From the NCBI GenBank assembly GCA_945888325.1, contig CAMDAC010000019.1:1-55911 (forward strand): DNA of 55,911 bases, in the 5' to 3' direction. Made by a program: the position numbers and the translations under genes. Below are positions 19,021 to 28,176 of this stretch, in pieces. Under the pieces are notes generated by a model. That model saw nothing but the letters and a program-made list of their open reading frames with translations, did not search any database and had not been told where the DNA came from. Each line of letters opens with the position of its first letter. The stretch's first letter is position 1. This DNA comes from Candidatus Sulfopaludibacter sp. SbA3 (GTDB lineage Bacteria; Pseudomonadota; Alphaproteobacteria; Caulobacterales; Hyphomonadaceae).

Positions 19021-19078
19021 GTTTTCCTGCCGTCACAGGATGATCGACAAGGCGCCGCCCGGCCGTTAAGGCGGGCCG

Positions 19079-19903
19079 ATGGCTGATTTCCTCTCCCAGT
19101 ATGGCGGCATGATCGTGTCGCTGATTGCCGTAGGCCTGTTCGCAGGCCTCGTCGCCGGCATGTTCGGAATCGGCGGCGGCGCCGTGATTGTGCCAGTCTT
19201 GTTCTTCCTGTTTGACGGGATGGGGTTCAGCGAAACCGCCATGCACGTGGCGGTTTCCACATCCCTCGCGACGATCATCCTGACGTCCGCACGCAGCGTG
19301 GCGGCGCACCATGGCCACGGCGCCGTGGACTGGGGGATTATCCGGAGCTGGACGCCTTGGATCATGTTCGGCGCGGCGTGCGGCATCGGGCTTTCGGGAT
19401 TGATGTCGAAACAGATGCTGCTCGGCCTGTTCGGAACGCTTCTCGTGCTTCTGTCGGCGCAGATGATCTTTGGCCGGCCGAGCTGGCGGCTGGCTGACCG
19501 GATGCCGACGGGCGCCGGGCGAGCTGCGCTCGGAACCGGCATCGGCACCCTTTCAGCCTTGATGGGCATCGGCGGGGGCACGTTCGGCGTCAGCCTGATG
19601 ACCTTGTTCGCCACCCCGATCCACCGCGCGGTTGCCACGGCAGCCGGCTGGGGCGTTGCGATCGGCCTGCCCGGCGCGATCGCCGCAATTATTGTGGGTT
19701 GGGGCCGGGAGGGTTTGCCGCCGCTGTCCCTCGGCTTCGTGAACCTGCCGGCCTTCGCGCTGATCTCCGTTTTCACGGTGCTGATGGCGCCGGTCGGCGC
19801 AGCGCTCGCGCATCGTCTGCCTGCGGATAATCTGCGCAAGCTGTTCGGGCTCCTGCTCGCGTTGGTCGCGGTCCGGATGGTCTGGCAGGCGACCGGGTTG
19901 TAG
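19079..19903 (+). CDS. TauE/SafE family sulfite/organosulfonate exporter-type permease
   Basis: 274 residues, about eight hydrophobic helices in two repeated halves. The first repeat shows GLVAGMFGIGGGAVIVPVLFF, the second GTLSALMGIGGGTFGVSLM. These GIGGG(A/T) turns are the TauE/SafE hallmark. Members move sulfite, sulfoacetate or related anions across the inner membrane; the substrate here is not evident because no sulfur genes are adjacent. Confidence 0.92.
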   Translation: MADFLSQYGGMIVSLIAVGLFAGLVAGMFGIGGGAVIVPVLFFLFDGMGFSETAMHVAVSTSLATIILTSARSVAAHHGHGAVDWGIIRSWTPWIMFGAACGIGLSGLMSKQMLLGLFGTLLVLLSAQMIFGRPSWRLADRMPTGAGRAALGTGIGTLSALMGIGGGTFGVSLMTLFATPIHRAVATAAGWGVAIGLPGAIAAIIVGWGREGLPPLSLGFVNLPAFALISVFTVLMAPVGAALAHRLPADNLRKLFGLLLALVAVRMVWQATGL

Positions 19904-19917
19904 ATTTTTGATTGGTC

Positions 19918-19961
19918 GCAAATTCTTGTGCTCAACCGGTGCCCAGTTGAGCGGAATTTGC
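19918..19961. terminator. Long inverted repeat between convergent genes (likely bidirectional terminator)
   Basis: Two nested perfect arms, GCAAATTC/GAATTTGC outside and GCTCAAC/GTTGAGC inside, separated by a 4-nt versus 1-nt internal loop with a 9-nt apical loop. It sits between the stops of the TauE/SafE and trkH genes. T-runs are weak, so termination is inferred from position and stem strength. Confidence 0.55.
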
Positions 19962-19970
19962 TCCAGCCGC

Positions 19971-21425
19971 TCATCCGCGCCAAAAGCGGGGCGTCAGCAC
20001 CGCGAAGACGACCATGAACTCTAACCGGCCGAGCAGCATCGTTGCGGTGCACACCCAGGTCGCGAAGTCATTCAGGCTGGCATAGTTCGTGGAGGGGCCG
20101 ACAACCGGACCGAGTCCCGGGCCGACATTCGAAATGCATGCCGCCGCGGCCGAAATCGCCGACATCGTGTCGAGCCCGCTGAACGAAAGCAACGCCGCCG
20201 ACATCATAAAAGTCACGAGGTACAGGAACAGGAAGACCATCACCGATTGGAGCGTGTCTTCGTCGACGATCCGTCCGTCATATCGGATCGGCGCCTTGCG
20301 GTGCGGCTGCACCATCCGCTGCGACCAGGCACGGATCGCCTTGGCGGTGATCTCGAGACGGAACATCTTGATCCCGCCTGCGGCCGAACCGGCGCAGCCG
20401 CCGAGAAAGGTAGCGAACAGGATGAGGGCAATGACGGGGTCGCCCCAGGTGTCATATGGCTTGGTCGCAAAGCCCGTGCCGGACATCACGGAGGTGACGC
20501 TGAAGAGAGCGTGGGTTGCTTCTTCCCAACGTTGTTCAAACGTTGCCATTTCAAGTTGCGCTTCACGGTAGATAATGATGATCAGTGAAATGAGCAAAAT
20601 CAGAGCCAGCAACAGGCGCGGCTGCGGATCGCGCAGCAGAGGGCCGGCATTGCCTTTGAGAAACAGGATCGCGAACAGGCTGAACGGCATGGCGGCAATC
20701 GCCATGAAGACGATCGCCACATAGATTGCCGGTGTTCCGTTGAATTGCGCGAACGAGGCGTCATAGGTCGAGAAGCCGCCAGCGGCGAGTGTGGCCATCG
20801 AGTGATTGATGGCATCAAACCAGTTCATGCCGGACATGCCGTAGAGAAGCGCGCACAGCACCGACAAGGCGACATAGGCAAAGCCGATATAGGCCGCGAT
20901 ATCGCTGACCTTCGGCAGGAACTTGCCGGTTCTGTCCGAACTCTCGAGGTTGAACAGCTGCATGCCGCCGACGCGCAGCTGCGGCAGGATGGCCACCGCC
21001 GTGACAATGATACCCACGCCGCCGATCCAGTGCAGGATGGACCGCCAGAGCAGCAGGCCGCGCGGCATGTTTTCGAGCCCGACGAACACCGTCGCGCCAG
21101 TGGTCGACATTCCGGAGACGCTTTCAAAGAAGGAGTCCGTGACGGAGTAGCCCGACACCAGGAAGGGCAACGCGCCGACCGCGTTGATCACGACCCAGAT
21201 ACTGACGGTTAGAAGGAAGGCTTCGCGCTGCCCGATGCTCAGGTCGCCGCTGCGCGCCATGACCCAGAACAGGCTGCCGATGACCGTGGAGATCGAGGCG
21301 GCGACCGGAAACACGTAGGCCATGCCGTCCCCGTCCGCGATGTCGATCAGCGCGCACGGGATCATCGCCGCTGTGACCAGCAGGATCATTATTCCCAGCG
21401 CGTAGATGACCGACCGGAGCTGCAT
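19971..21425 (-). CDS. trkH: TrkH family potassium uptake protein
   Basis: 484 residues, an inner-membrane K+ translocating subunit with four pore repeats. The selectivity-filter glycines are visible in order: SGMSTTGATV, ATLAAGGFSTYD, TSVMSGTGFATKPYD and ISNVGPGLGP. TrkH normally works with a cytosolic NAD/ATP-binding TrkA; no trkA is in the window. A KtrB assignment is possible but the length and the extra N-terminal helix pair favour TrkH. Confidence 0.93.
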   Translation of the reverse strand: MQLRSVIYALGIMILLVTAAMIPCALIDIADGDGMAYVFPVAASISTVIGSLFWVMARSGDLSIGQREAFLLTVSIWVVINAVGALPFLVSGYSVTDSFFESVSGMSTTGATVFVGLENMPRGLLLWRSILHWIGGVGIIVTAVAILPQLRVGGMQLFNLESSDRTGKFLPKVSDIAAYIGFAYVALSVLCALLYGMSGMNWFDAINHSMATLAAGGFSTYDASFAQFNGTPAIYVAIVFMAIAAMPFSLFAILFLKGNAGPLLRDPQPRLLLALILLISLIIIIYREAQLEMATFEQRWEEATHALFSVTSVMSGTGFATKPYDTWGDPVIALILFATFLGGCAGSAAGGIKMFRLEITAKAIRAWSQRMVQPHRKAPIRYDGRIVDEDTLQSVMVFLFLYLVTFMMSAALLSFSGLDTMSAISAAAACISNVGPGLGPVVGPSTNYASLNDFATWVCTATMLLGRLEFMVVFAVLTPRFWRG

Positions 21426-21535
21426 GCGCGTGCACCTTACGCCGCAAACCCTGCAAAGGTGTCAATGCGGCGCCTGGGCAGCCGCCTTGCGCAGGTTGAC
21501 CCAGCGCCAGCCCGGTGGGGAGAGCGGCGGCAGCT

Positions 21536-21549
21536 GTTTCATTTGAAAC
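21536..21549. promoter_or_regulatory. Perfect palindrome upstream of the amino-acid dehydrogenase gene
   Basis: GTTTCA-TT-TGAAAC, two perfect 6-bp half-sites with a 2-bp spacer. It lies 18 bp before ATG 21568, in the gap divergent from trkH. This position would let a bound repressor block transcription or ribosome loading; the regulator is unknown. Confidence 0.5.
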
Positions 21550-21567
21550 CCTCTTCGAGTCACGCCG

Positions 21568-22617
21568 ATGTTCGATCACCCTTCTTTCGACGCCCATGAG
21601 GGCATGCATGCCTTCCACGACGCGGCGACCGGCCTGAAATGTGTGATTGCGGTGCATTCCACGGCGCTCGGCCCCGCCGCCGGCGGTTGCCGCATGTGGA
21701 ACTATCCGACGGGTGAGGCGATGCTGACCGATGTCCTGCGCCTCTCGCAGGGCATGAGCTACAAGAACGCCATGGCGGGCATCCCGTTGGGCGGCGGCAA
21801 GGCCGTGATCTGGGGCGATCCCAAGTCAGGCAAATCGCCGGAGCTTTTCCGCGCCTTTGGCCGCGCCGTGGAAAGCCTGCAGGGGAGATACTACACCGCC
21901 GAAGATGTCGGCGTGGATGTCTCCGACATGGCGACCATGCGCGAGGAAACGCGGTTCGTGGCGGGCCTCGATGAAGGCGCAGCGGCGAGCGGGGATCCCT
22001 CCCCGGTGACTGCAAAGGGCGTCTATCTCGGGATCCGCGAAGTCGCCAGGCGCCTGTTCGGCACGGACGATCTGAATGGCCGCACGATTGCCGTGCAAGG
22101 CGTCGGCTCGGTCGGCGGCTACACCTGCGAGCACCTCGCGAAGGCAGGCGCCCATCTCGTCATCACCGACATCGATCAGGATGCGCTGAACGCAGTGGCG
22201 AAGAAAACCGGCGCGAAGATCGTCGCGCCGAACGATATCTATGACGTGGAGGCGGACATCTTTTCGCCGAACGCGCTCGGCGTAATCATCAACGAGAAAA
22301 CTTTGGCGCGGCTGAATGTCAAGGGCGTGGCGGGCGGCGCGAACAACCAGCTGGTCGTGCCGGAAATGGGCGAGTTCCTCCGCCGCAAGGGCATTCTCTA
22401 CGCGCCGGATTACGTGATCAATGGCGGCGGCATCATCAATGTGGCCGCCGAAATTTCCGGCAGCTATTCGCGTGACTGGGTGGAGGCCACGCTGGCCCGC
22501 CTGATCGTCACGCTGGGCGAGGTGCTCGACGAAGCGCTCGAAACCAGTCAGCCCACGAACTATGTGGCCGACCGCATCGCACGGGCACGCATTGCCTCGG
22601 CCCGGACAACTAGGTAG
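21568..22617 (+). CDS. Leucine/valine-type Glu/Leu/Phe/Val dehydrogenase
   Basis: 349 residues, NAD-dependent oxidative deamination of a branched-chain or aromatic amino acid. It shows GPAAGGCRMW (dinucleotide/substrate-domain start), the two catalytic lysines K66 (MSYKNAMAG) and K78 (GGGKAVI), AEDVGV, and a Rossmann fingerprint GVGSVGG. The length matches leucine dehydrogenase, shorter than glutamate dehydrogenase. Leucine or valine is the likeliest substrate; phenylalanine cannot be excluded from sequence alone. Confidence 0.88.
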   Translation: MFDHPSFDAHEGMHAFHDAATGLKCVIAVHSTALGPAAGGCRMWNYPTGEAMLTDVLRLSQGMSYKNAMAGIPLGGGKAVIWGDPKSGKSPELFRAFGRAVESLQGRYYTAEDVGVDVSDMATMREETRFVAGLDEGAAASGDPSPVTAKGVYLGIREVARRLFGTDDLNGRTIAVQGVGSVGGYTCEHLAKAGAHLVITDIDQDALNAVAKKTGAKIVAPNDIYDVEADIFSPNALGVIINEKTLARLNVKGVAGGANNQLVVPEMGEFLRRKGILYAPDYVINGGGIINVAAEISGSYSRDWVEATLARLIVTLGEVLDEALETSQPTNYVADRIARARIASARTTR

Positions 22618-22633
22618 TTTCCACAGGTACGGC

Positions 22634-22671
22634 TCAGGCCGCTGAATGGTATGGGCTTGGAACCGGCCTGA
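22634..22671. other. Inverted repeat between dehydrogenase and Usp genes
   Basis: TCAGGCCG (22634-22641) pairs with CGGCCTGA (22664-22671) across a 22-nt loop, 24 bp before the Usp start. It could be a weak terminator or an operator; there is no T-run. Confidence 0.35.
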
Positions 22672-22694
22672 CGCGGGCCGCAAGGAGGCCTGCC

Positions 22695-23528
22695 ATGTCG
22701 ATCGTCGCCGTGCTCCAGGGAACATCCACGACCGATGCCCTGACCACTCGAACCGCGCTTGCCATCGCGCGCCAGCTCAACTTGCCGCTCACCGGCCTGT
22801 GTGCGCTGCCGGATCCCCAATCCGCCCTGATGCTCGTCGCCACGCCGGAAGCGGCCGGGCTTTCCGCCGCCGCCACAAAAAGCCTCATCGAAATGCAGAA
22901 GGACATGCTCGCCGCGGCCGAATCCGCCTTCCGGGGCGCCGTGACCCAGGACGCGCATGGTCTCGAGACGACGTTTGTGCATCAGGTCGCGACAGCTGAA
23001 GCCGCGGCTGCCAGCGCCGCAACACTGGCCGACGCGATTGTTTTTCCGCGCAGCGCCGCCAAAAGCGGCGAGCCGCTGTCGGTCGCCTTCGACCATGTGA
23101 TGATGGACGCGCGCCTGCCGGTGCTGCTGGCCAGCGACAAGCCTTTCAAACCCGGCCCGGTGATCATCGGATGGGATGGGTCAAACGGCGCCGCGCGCGC
23201 GGTGCGGTTCCATGCCCCTCTGATTGCGGCGTTCGGAGACGTCATCATCGCGCAGAACCACAAGGACGCCGAACGTGACGGGGCCCGCCCGGATATCGCT
23301 CCAGGCTCGCTGGCCGACTGGCTGCAGCGCAAGGGCGTTACGCCCCGTATGGAAAGCCTCGACGGCGAAGTGGCCGGCGCGCTGCTCTCGCTCGCCGGGA
23401 AGTCCGGTGCGTCGCTGATCGTGGCCGGGGCCTACGGACATTCACGCCTGGGCGAGCGGTTGTTTGGCGGCACTAGCCGGCGGCTGCTCGAATCGGGTAG
23501 CGGACCTGCCCTGGCACTTGCCCGCTAA
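22695..23528 (+). CDS. Universal stress protein, tandem UspA domains
   Basis: 277 residues, two Usp folds. The second half is the better preserved: GPVIIGWDGSNGAARAVRF at its first strand and the ATP-binding GAYGHSRLGERLFGGTSRRLL at its end, matching G-x2-G-x9-G(S/T). The first half (residues 1-145) lacks a clear nucleotide loop and is probably structural. A cytosolic stress or starvation role is inferred from the family. A strong AGGAGG lies upstream of the start. Confidence 0.88.
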   Translation: MSIVAVLQGTSTTDALTTRTALAIARQLNLPLTGLCALPDPQSALMLVATPEAAGLSAAATKSLIEMQKDMLAAAESAFRGAVTQDAHGLETTFVHQVATAEAAAASAATLADAIVFPRSAAKSGEPLSVAFDHVMMDARLPVLLASDKPFKPGPVIIGWDGSNGAARAVRFHAPLIAAFGDVIIAQNHKDAERDGARPDIAPGSLADWLQRKGVTPRMESLDGEVAGALLSLAGKSGASLIVAGAYGHSRLGERLFGGTSRRLLESGSGPALALAR

Positions 23529-23546
23529 TTCATCCGGAGACTGACC

Positions 23547-23915
23547 ATGCCCCTTCGCCGCATCACGCTTCAACTCGCGCGCAATCCCGGCCTGCCGGCC
23601 GGTGACCCGGAACAGGGCTATATGATCATCGCACCACTGGACGATGCAGGCCAGCTCGACATCGAGGCCTGGCGCACGCATCGCAAAGCCTGCCGGGTGT
23701 TCCGGTTTCATCCGGACCCGGCCGAAAAGGCTGATGGCTGGCTGACGCATCGCGGCCAGAACTGGTTCTTCCACTATGATGAGGATGCCGAGGGAGATGA
23801 TGAGGGCATCTTCCGCTTCGGCGCGCACAACTTCCGCGAAGGCGAGTATGTGACGATCAATCATGCGGAAGGCGCGGCGCAGACGTACAAGGTGACGGAC
23901 ATCTCGCCGGTCTGA
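23547..23915 (+). CDS. Conserved hypothetical protein
   Basis: 122 residues, soluble, beginning MPLRRITLQLARNPGLPAGDPEQGY, with GWLTHRGQNWFFHYDEDAEG, an acidic stretch, and a late FREGEYVTINHAEG segment. The pattern matches a small alphaproteobacterial family that I know only as hypothetical. It starts 18 bp after the Usp gene with a CCGGAGA ribosome-binding site, so it is probably in the same transcript and may share a stress role. Confidence 0.75.
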   Translation: MPLRRITLQLARNPGLPAGDPEQGYMIIAPLDDAGQLDIEAWRTHRKACRVFRFHPDPAEKADGWLTHRGQNWFFHYDEDAEGDDEGIFRFGAHNFREGEYVTINHAEGAAQTYKVTDISPV

Positions 23916-24001
23916 AGTATTGCCCACCTGTTAAGCGGGTGTGCCGAATTTCACGGAGCATTGAGAACGATTGTTTTCCATGATGGTGAAATAGAGCCGT
24001 T

Positions 24002-24418
24002 ATGGAAAAATTCGCTGCCCTCATCATCGCGATCGTCAGTGTGTTTCTGTATTTCACACACGATGCTGGCTTCAATTTTGAGGAAGCCGAGCCGGAGAAG
24101 CGCGTCGAATTTGTCCAGCGCCAGTCGTCCAGGGCGGCCGCGATTGCGGGCTTTGGCATTCGCTCCAGCCCGGACGCCGTTTTCATTTCCGGCGACCAGC
24201 GCCTTGTGCGCCTCAAACTGCGCTCGGAGGAAGTGGCCAGCTTCAGCGCGCGCCGCGCACAGATTCTGGCGCACGCCTGCGAGGGGTATTCCGCGTCATA
24301 CCTCGGAAAGCACAGCATCGCGCTGCGCTTGGAGTTTTACCGCGATGCCGGCGTCATGACCGGCACCTTGTCCCTTTCCAGCGGCGTCTGTGCGTCGGCC
24401 GCCCCGAAGGTCAGCTGA
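24002..24418 (+). CDS. Hypothetical membrane-anchored protein
   Basis: 138 residues. An N-terminal hydrophobic helix (about 3-19, FAALIIAIVSVFLYFT) is either a signal anchor or uncleaved signal. The rest is a soluble domain with two cysteines (LAHACEGYS and SSGVCASA) that could form a disulfide in the periplasm. No family is recognised. It is convergent with the TonB receptor, ending 2 bp before its stop. Confidence 0.65.
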   Translation: MEKFAALIIAIVSVFLYFTHDAGFNFEEAEPEKRVEFVQRQSSRAAAIAGFGIRSSPDAVFISGDQRLVRLKLRSEEVASFSARRAQILAHACEGYSASYLGKHSIALRLEFYRDAGVMTGTLSLSSGVCASAAPKVS

Positions 24419-24420
24419 TC

Positions 24421-26643
24421 TCAGAAATCCCAGCGCAGCTGGATGCCATAGGTGCGCGGTTCATTCACGAAGCCGGTCAGGTTGTTGAAATCGATGCCGC
24501 CTTCCAGCGCTTCCTTGTCGAGGATGTTGCGCACAAAGACGGACGCGTCATAGCCGCGATCTGATTTGAAGCCCGCCTTCAGGCCGCCTTCCCAGTATCC
24601 CTCCTGGCCGAACTCGATGCTGTCATACAGGAAGAAGTTCGTTTCGCCCTTGAAGGCCCAATCCGTATACCCATAGATCTCGCCGCCCGGTACGGGCACG
24701 CCGTAGCGTGCTGTGGCATTGGCGATCCACTCCGGCGCATTCGGGAATGAGTTGCCGGAAATGTTGTAGCCGAGCAGCGTCACGCCGTCGGCGGCAAACA
24801 CAGCCGGATCGAGGATCGTGCACGGCGCGCCGCAACCGGGCGCGATGATCACGTCGTCCTTGAATTCGGTCTTGTTGTAGGAAAGGCCGGCGGTCATCAG
24901 GAGGTTCTTTGTGGGCGCCGCTTCGATATCGGCTTCGAAGCCATAGCCTTCGCTCTTGTCGGCATTGAACAGCGACACATCGTTGGTGAGGCCGCCGACG
25001 ATGGTCAGCTGTTGGCCTTCGAGTTCGAAGGCGTAGACGCTGACGTTGGCGCGCACACGGTCATCGAACAGTTCGGTCTTGGCGCCTGCTTCGTAGGACA
25101 GCACGGTTTCGCTGTCGGCCTGCGACGGCGCACCGAACCGCTGCTGGACGGTGGGTCCGCGAAAGCCCTTGGCAATCCGGCCATAGAGGTTGATGTCGTC
25201 GGTCGCGGTATAGGCAGCGGACACATCCCAGCTGACCTGCTCGTCGCCGAGTTCGCGCTGGTCGCCCGCAGCGCGGAATTGTTTTTCGTCTTCCGTCCAA
25301 CGCGCGCCGCCGGATACCACGAGGCGTTCGGTCAGGTCATAGCTGAGCGACGCGAACACGGCCTTGCTGTCGGTGTCGAGCTCGCGCTGCGCCACCGTCG
25401 TCTGGGGCTGGCCGGGCGTGAGCGAGGCGAAGGCGCGGGAGGTGATCGCCACTTCTTCCTGGAACAGGAACACGCCGGCCTGCGCGCGCAGCGCCCCGCC
25501 ATTGTCGAAAGTGAAGCGCACTTCATGCGTCGTCTGGTCTAGTGAATCGACGGCGCCGCTCGTCTCCACCGGGAACGGGATCAGACCAGGGCCGAAATTG
25601 CCGGCGCCCAGGAAGGCGGCGCCGAAGCCGCCATCAATATCGCCGCGGCTTTCGATCTCGGCATTCTCGTAGCCGAACACGTAGGTTGCGGTGATCGCTT
25701 CCGTCAGGGGCTTGTCGAGACGCAGCGTCACGCCGGACGTGTCCTGCGTCAGGAAGTTCTGGCCATCGTAGAAGACCGTGTCGCGGTCGAAGCCGGAGCC
25801 CAGACCCTTGTTGCCCACATCGATGATGTTGGCGCGGAACAGGCGCGCATTGCCGTCATTGGAACGGGTATGCAGGTTGAGCAGGGCCGAGAAGTCGGTC
25901 CCTTTCGGCGTCAGCAGGAACTGCGCGCGTCCGGCCACTTCCTTGAAGCCTTCGTAGACATCCTCCTGGCCGGTGAAGCCATTGTCGACATAGCCATCGC
26001 GCTCCTGATAGAGGCCGGAGACGCGCACCGCGAGCACATCCTGAACCACGGGCAGGTTCACCGCGCCTTCAAGGTCGCGCGTATTGTAGTTGCCATAAGC
26101 CGCGCGGACATAGGCTTCGAATTCGTCCTGCGGTTTGCGCGAGTCGAACTTGATGATGCCGCCCGGCGTGTTGCGGCCGAACAGCGTGCCCTGCGGCCCG
26201 CGCAGCACCTCGATCTGCTCAAGGTCGAACACCGGAAAGCCTTTCAGGATGGGGCTTTCATACGGCACGTCATCGTAGACCAGGCTGACCGGCTGGGAGG
26301 CGTTGAGATCGAAATCGGTGTTGCCGATGCCGCGAATGTAGAAACGCGGAAAGGCGCGCCCGAACGAGCTTTCGGCGATCACGCTCGGCACGCGGGCCGA
26401 CAGGAAACGCACATCCGCGCCGGAGGATTTCAGCGTATCCAGTTTCTCGTCCGACAAGGTCGAGATCGAGATCGGCACTTCCTGAAGGTTCTCTTCGACG
26501 CGCTGGGCAGTGACCGTGACCGTGCCGAGCCGGGCGGTGGCCTCTTCTTCTGCTGTCTGCGCCAATGCGGGCACGCCGCCGGCCGAGAGGGCGATCAGGC
26601 TGACGCTGGCAACAAGGCGGCGAAGATCGATCTGGGAGGGCAT
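24421..26643 (-). CDS. TonB-dependent outer-membrane receptor
   Basis: 740 residues. Signal peptide MPSQIDLRRLVASVSLIALSAGGVPALAQ, then a TonB-box-like VTVTAQR, a plug domain (IRGIGNTDFDL, DDVPYE, QIEVLRGPQGTLFGRNTPGG near 160) and a 22-strand barrel ending in ...YGIQLRWDF with the C-terminal Phe needed for outer-membrane insertion. ATG 26643 is chosen because AAGGTGA precedes it and it opens the signal peptide. The ligand is unknown; this iron-receptor-like subclass also covers many plant-polymer and metabolite receptors. Confidence 0.92.
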   Translation of the reverse strand: MPSQIDLRRLVASVSLIALSAGGVPALAQTAEEEATARLGTVTVTAQRVEENLQEVPISISTLSDEKLDTLKSSGADVRFLSARVPSVIAESSFGRAFPRFYIRGIGNTDFDLNASQPVSLVYDDVPYESPILKGFPVFDLEQIEVLRGPQGTLFGRNTPGGIIKFDSRKPQDEFEAYVRAAYGNYNTRDLEGAVNLPVVQDVLAVRVSGLYQERDGYVDNGFTGQEDVYEGFKEVAGRAQFLLTPKGTDFSALLNLHTRSNDGNARLFRANIIDVGNKGLGSGFDRDTVFYDGQNFLTQDTSGVTLRLDKPLTEAITATYVFGYENAEIESRGDIDGGFGAAFLGAGNFGPGLIPFPVETSGAVDSLDQTTHEVRFTFDNGGALRAQAGVFLFQEEVAITSRAFASLTPGQPQTTVAQRELDTDSKAVFASLSYDLTERLVVSGGARWTEDEKQFRAAGDQRELGDEQVSWDVSAAYTATDDINLYGRIAKGFRGPTVQQRFGAPSQADSETVLSYEAGAKTELFDDRVRANVSVYAFELEGQQLTIVGGLTNDVSLFNADKSEGYGFEADIEAAPTKNLLMTAGLSYNKTEFKDDVIIAPGCGAPCTILDPAVFAADGVTLLGYNISGNSFPNAPEWIANATARYGVPVPGGEIYGYTDWAFKGETNFFLYDSIEFGQEGYWEGGLKAGFKSDRGYDASVFVRNILDKEALEGGIDFNNLTGFVNEPRTYGIQLRWDF

Positions 26644-26814
26644 GGGGTCACCTTTGCGCGGCGGGCTGGAAGCGCGCATCGGTGCGGCTTCGTCTGGCGG
26701 GGGGTGTCTCATATCGCAGGGCCAAGGGAAACGCCGGTCGCCTGCCGCGCGAGTGGTTAAGCTGCGAATGAAACGCCGGCGTGCTTCCGGAGCCACAGGT
26801 GCCTGAAGTTCAGG

Positions 26815-28053
26815 CTAGTTCCAGGGGTTGAAACGGCGCGCGCTTCCCGGCTCCGGCGCTGGCGGCGCGTTCTCGCCGGGCAGTTCCAGCGGATCGGTCT
26901 GGGGCGCTGGCGGCGGATAGATATCTGCTGCGGCCAGTTCATCAAGTTCTCCCGGCGACATGTCCGGAAGGTCGAGCGTTCCATCGATCACGAGGCGTTT
27001 CGGGGCATCCGCCGAAACTTGCGGTTCCGGCTCGGGAGGCGTGGTCGAGGGATGCGAGGGCGCGCCCATGCGCTGGGCGGCGCCGAGGCCAAACCCGAAC
27101 GGGATGGACGACAGCGAGATCGGCTGGCTGAGGGTCGGAACAGCTGGCGCAGGCTCCGGGGCCGGAGGCGCAGAGGGCTCGGGTTCTGGCGCGAGTTCCG
27201 CGACCACCGGCTCAGGCGCAACGTCGACCATCGGCGCAACTTCGGCGGCCATCGGTTCAGGTTCCGGTTCGAAAACGGGCAAGACTTCGGGTGCAGGCTC
27301 GGCCGCTGTTTCAGCGGGCATGTGCTCGAACGCGCCGAATGTGCCAAACGATCCCGGCTCTTCGGCGAGCGGGGCGACCTCGACGTACGGCGCGGGCGCC
27401 TCAACCGCAGCTTCCACGACGGGCGCGGCAACGGCCTCGGGCGTTGGAGCCGGTTGCGGCTCGGGTTCCGGCACAGGTTCGGGCGCCCAGGCAGCCACAA
27501 CGGGTTCGGGGGCTGGCTCGGGTTCCGGCTCGGGCGCTGCGACGATTTCCGCTTCGGCGGCTGGCGGGGTACCGTTGATCTGGTCTGCCAGGGTGGCAAC
27601 CGCCGCCGTGATCTCGGTTTCGCTTTCGATCGGCGCCGTCTCGTCGGTTGTGGCGTCCGGGGCATCAACGAGATGCAGCACAGGCGCTGCAGCGACGGCG
27701 GCGGCCTGCGGCTCGATCTCAACCGAATCGAGGCCCGCGAGCAGGGTGCGGATGGCCTTCTCCGTGCCCCGCGCATGGCGGGCCGCCTCGCGGTAAAGTT
27801 CCGCGATGAACTTGGCATAGGGTCGGCCATGCGAATCGACATCGTCGGCAAATTCTTCCGGCGTGCAGGCTTCGATCTCGCGGCCCAGCGCATCCGTCAG
27901 CAGGACGGTGTGAGGGTCCGGCGTGATGACGACCCGGTAGCCTTCGGTGTCGTGGACGACCGTGGCATGCTCGCCTTCGGTCCACGTGACCCGCTGCTTG
28001 CGCGTCATCTCGCTCAGCTTGTCGATGAGACGCTTTGTAGAGGGATGCAGCAT
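26815..28053 (-). CDS. Pro/Glu/Ala-rich low-complexity protein with conserved N-terminal region
   Basis: 412 residues. Residues 1-110 look globular (LHPSTKRLIDKLSEMTRKQRVTW, VHDTEGYRVVITPD, YAKFIAELYREAARHARG). Residues 115-345 are a disordered, acidic region made of short PEPEPEP/APEP-type repeats. A short ordered-looking C-terminus ends SARRFNPWN. There is no signal peptide, so it is probably cytosolic; the acidic linker could act as a spacer. ATG 28053 is chosen because the globular part begins there. Function unknown. Confidence 0.75.
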   Translation of the reverse strand: MLHPSTKRLIDKLSEMTRKQRVTWTEGEHATVVHDTEGYRVVITPDPHTVLLTDALGREIEACTPEEFADDVDSHGRPYAKFIAELYREAARHARGTEKAIRTLLAGLDSVEIEPQAAAVAAAPVLHLVDAPDATTDETAPIESETEITAAVATLADQINGTPPAAEAEIVAAPEPEPEPAPEPVVAAWAPEPVPEPEPQPAPTPEAVAAPVVEAAVEAPAPYVEVAPLAEEPGSFGTFGAFEHMPAETAAEPAPEVLPVFEPEPEPMAAEVAPMVDVAPEPVVAELAPEPEPSAPPAPEPAPAVPTLSQPISLSSIPFGFGLGAAQRMGAPSHPSTTPPEPEPQVSADAPKRLVIDGTLDLPDMSPGELDELAAADIYPPPAPQTDPLELPGENAPPAPEPGSARRFNPWN

Positions 28054-28176
28054 TGCGGCGTGCCTTCCTGATAGGGCCGAATATGACTTCGGCGTCAGGT
28101 TAGCCCGGCCTGCGCCAAGATTCAAACCATTGAAGCGGAATTCCGGGGGCACGGGATCGCTGACCGCCCAGTCGCC

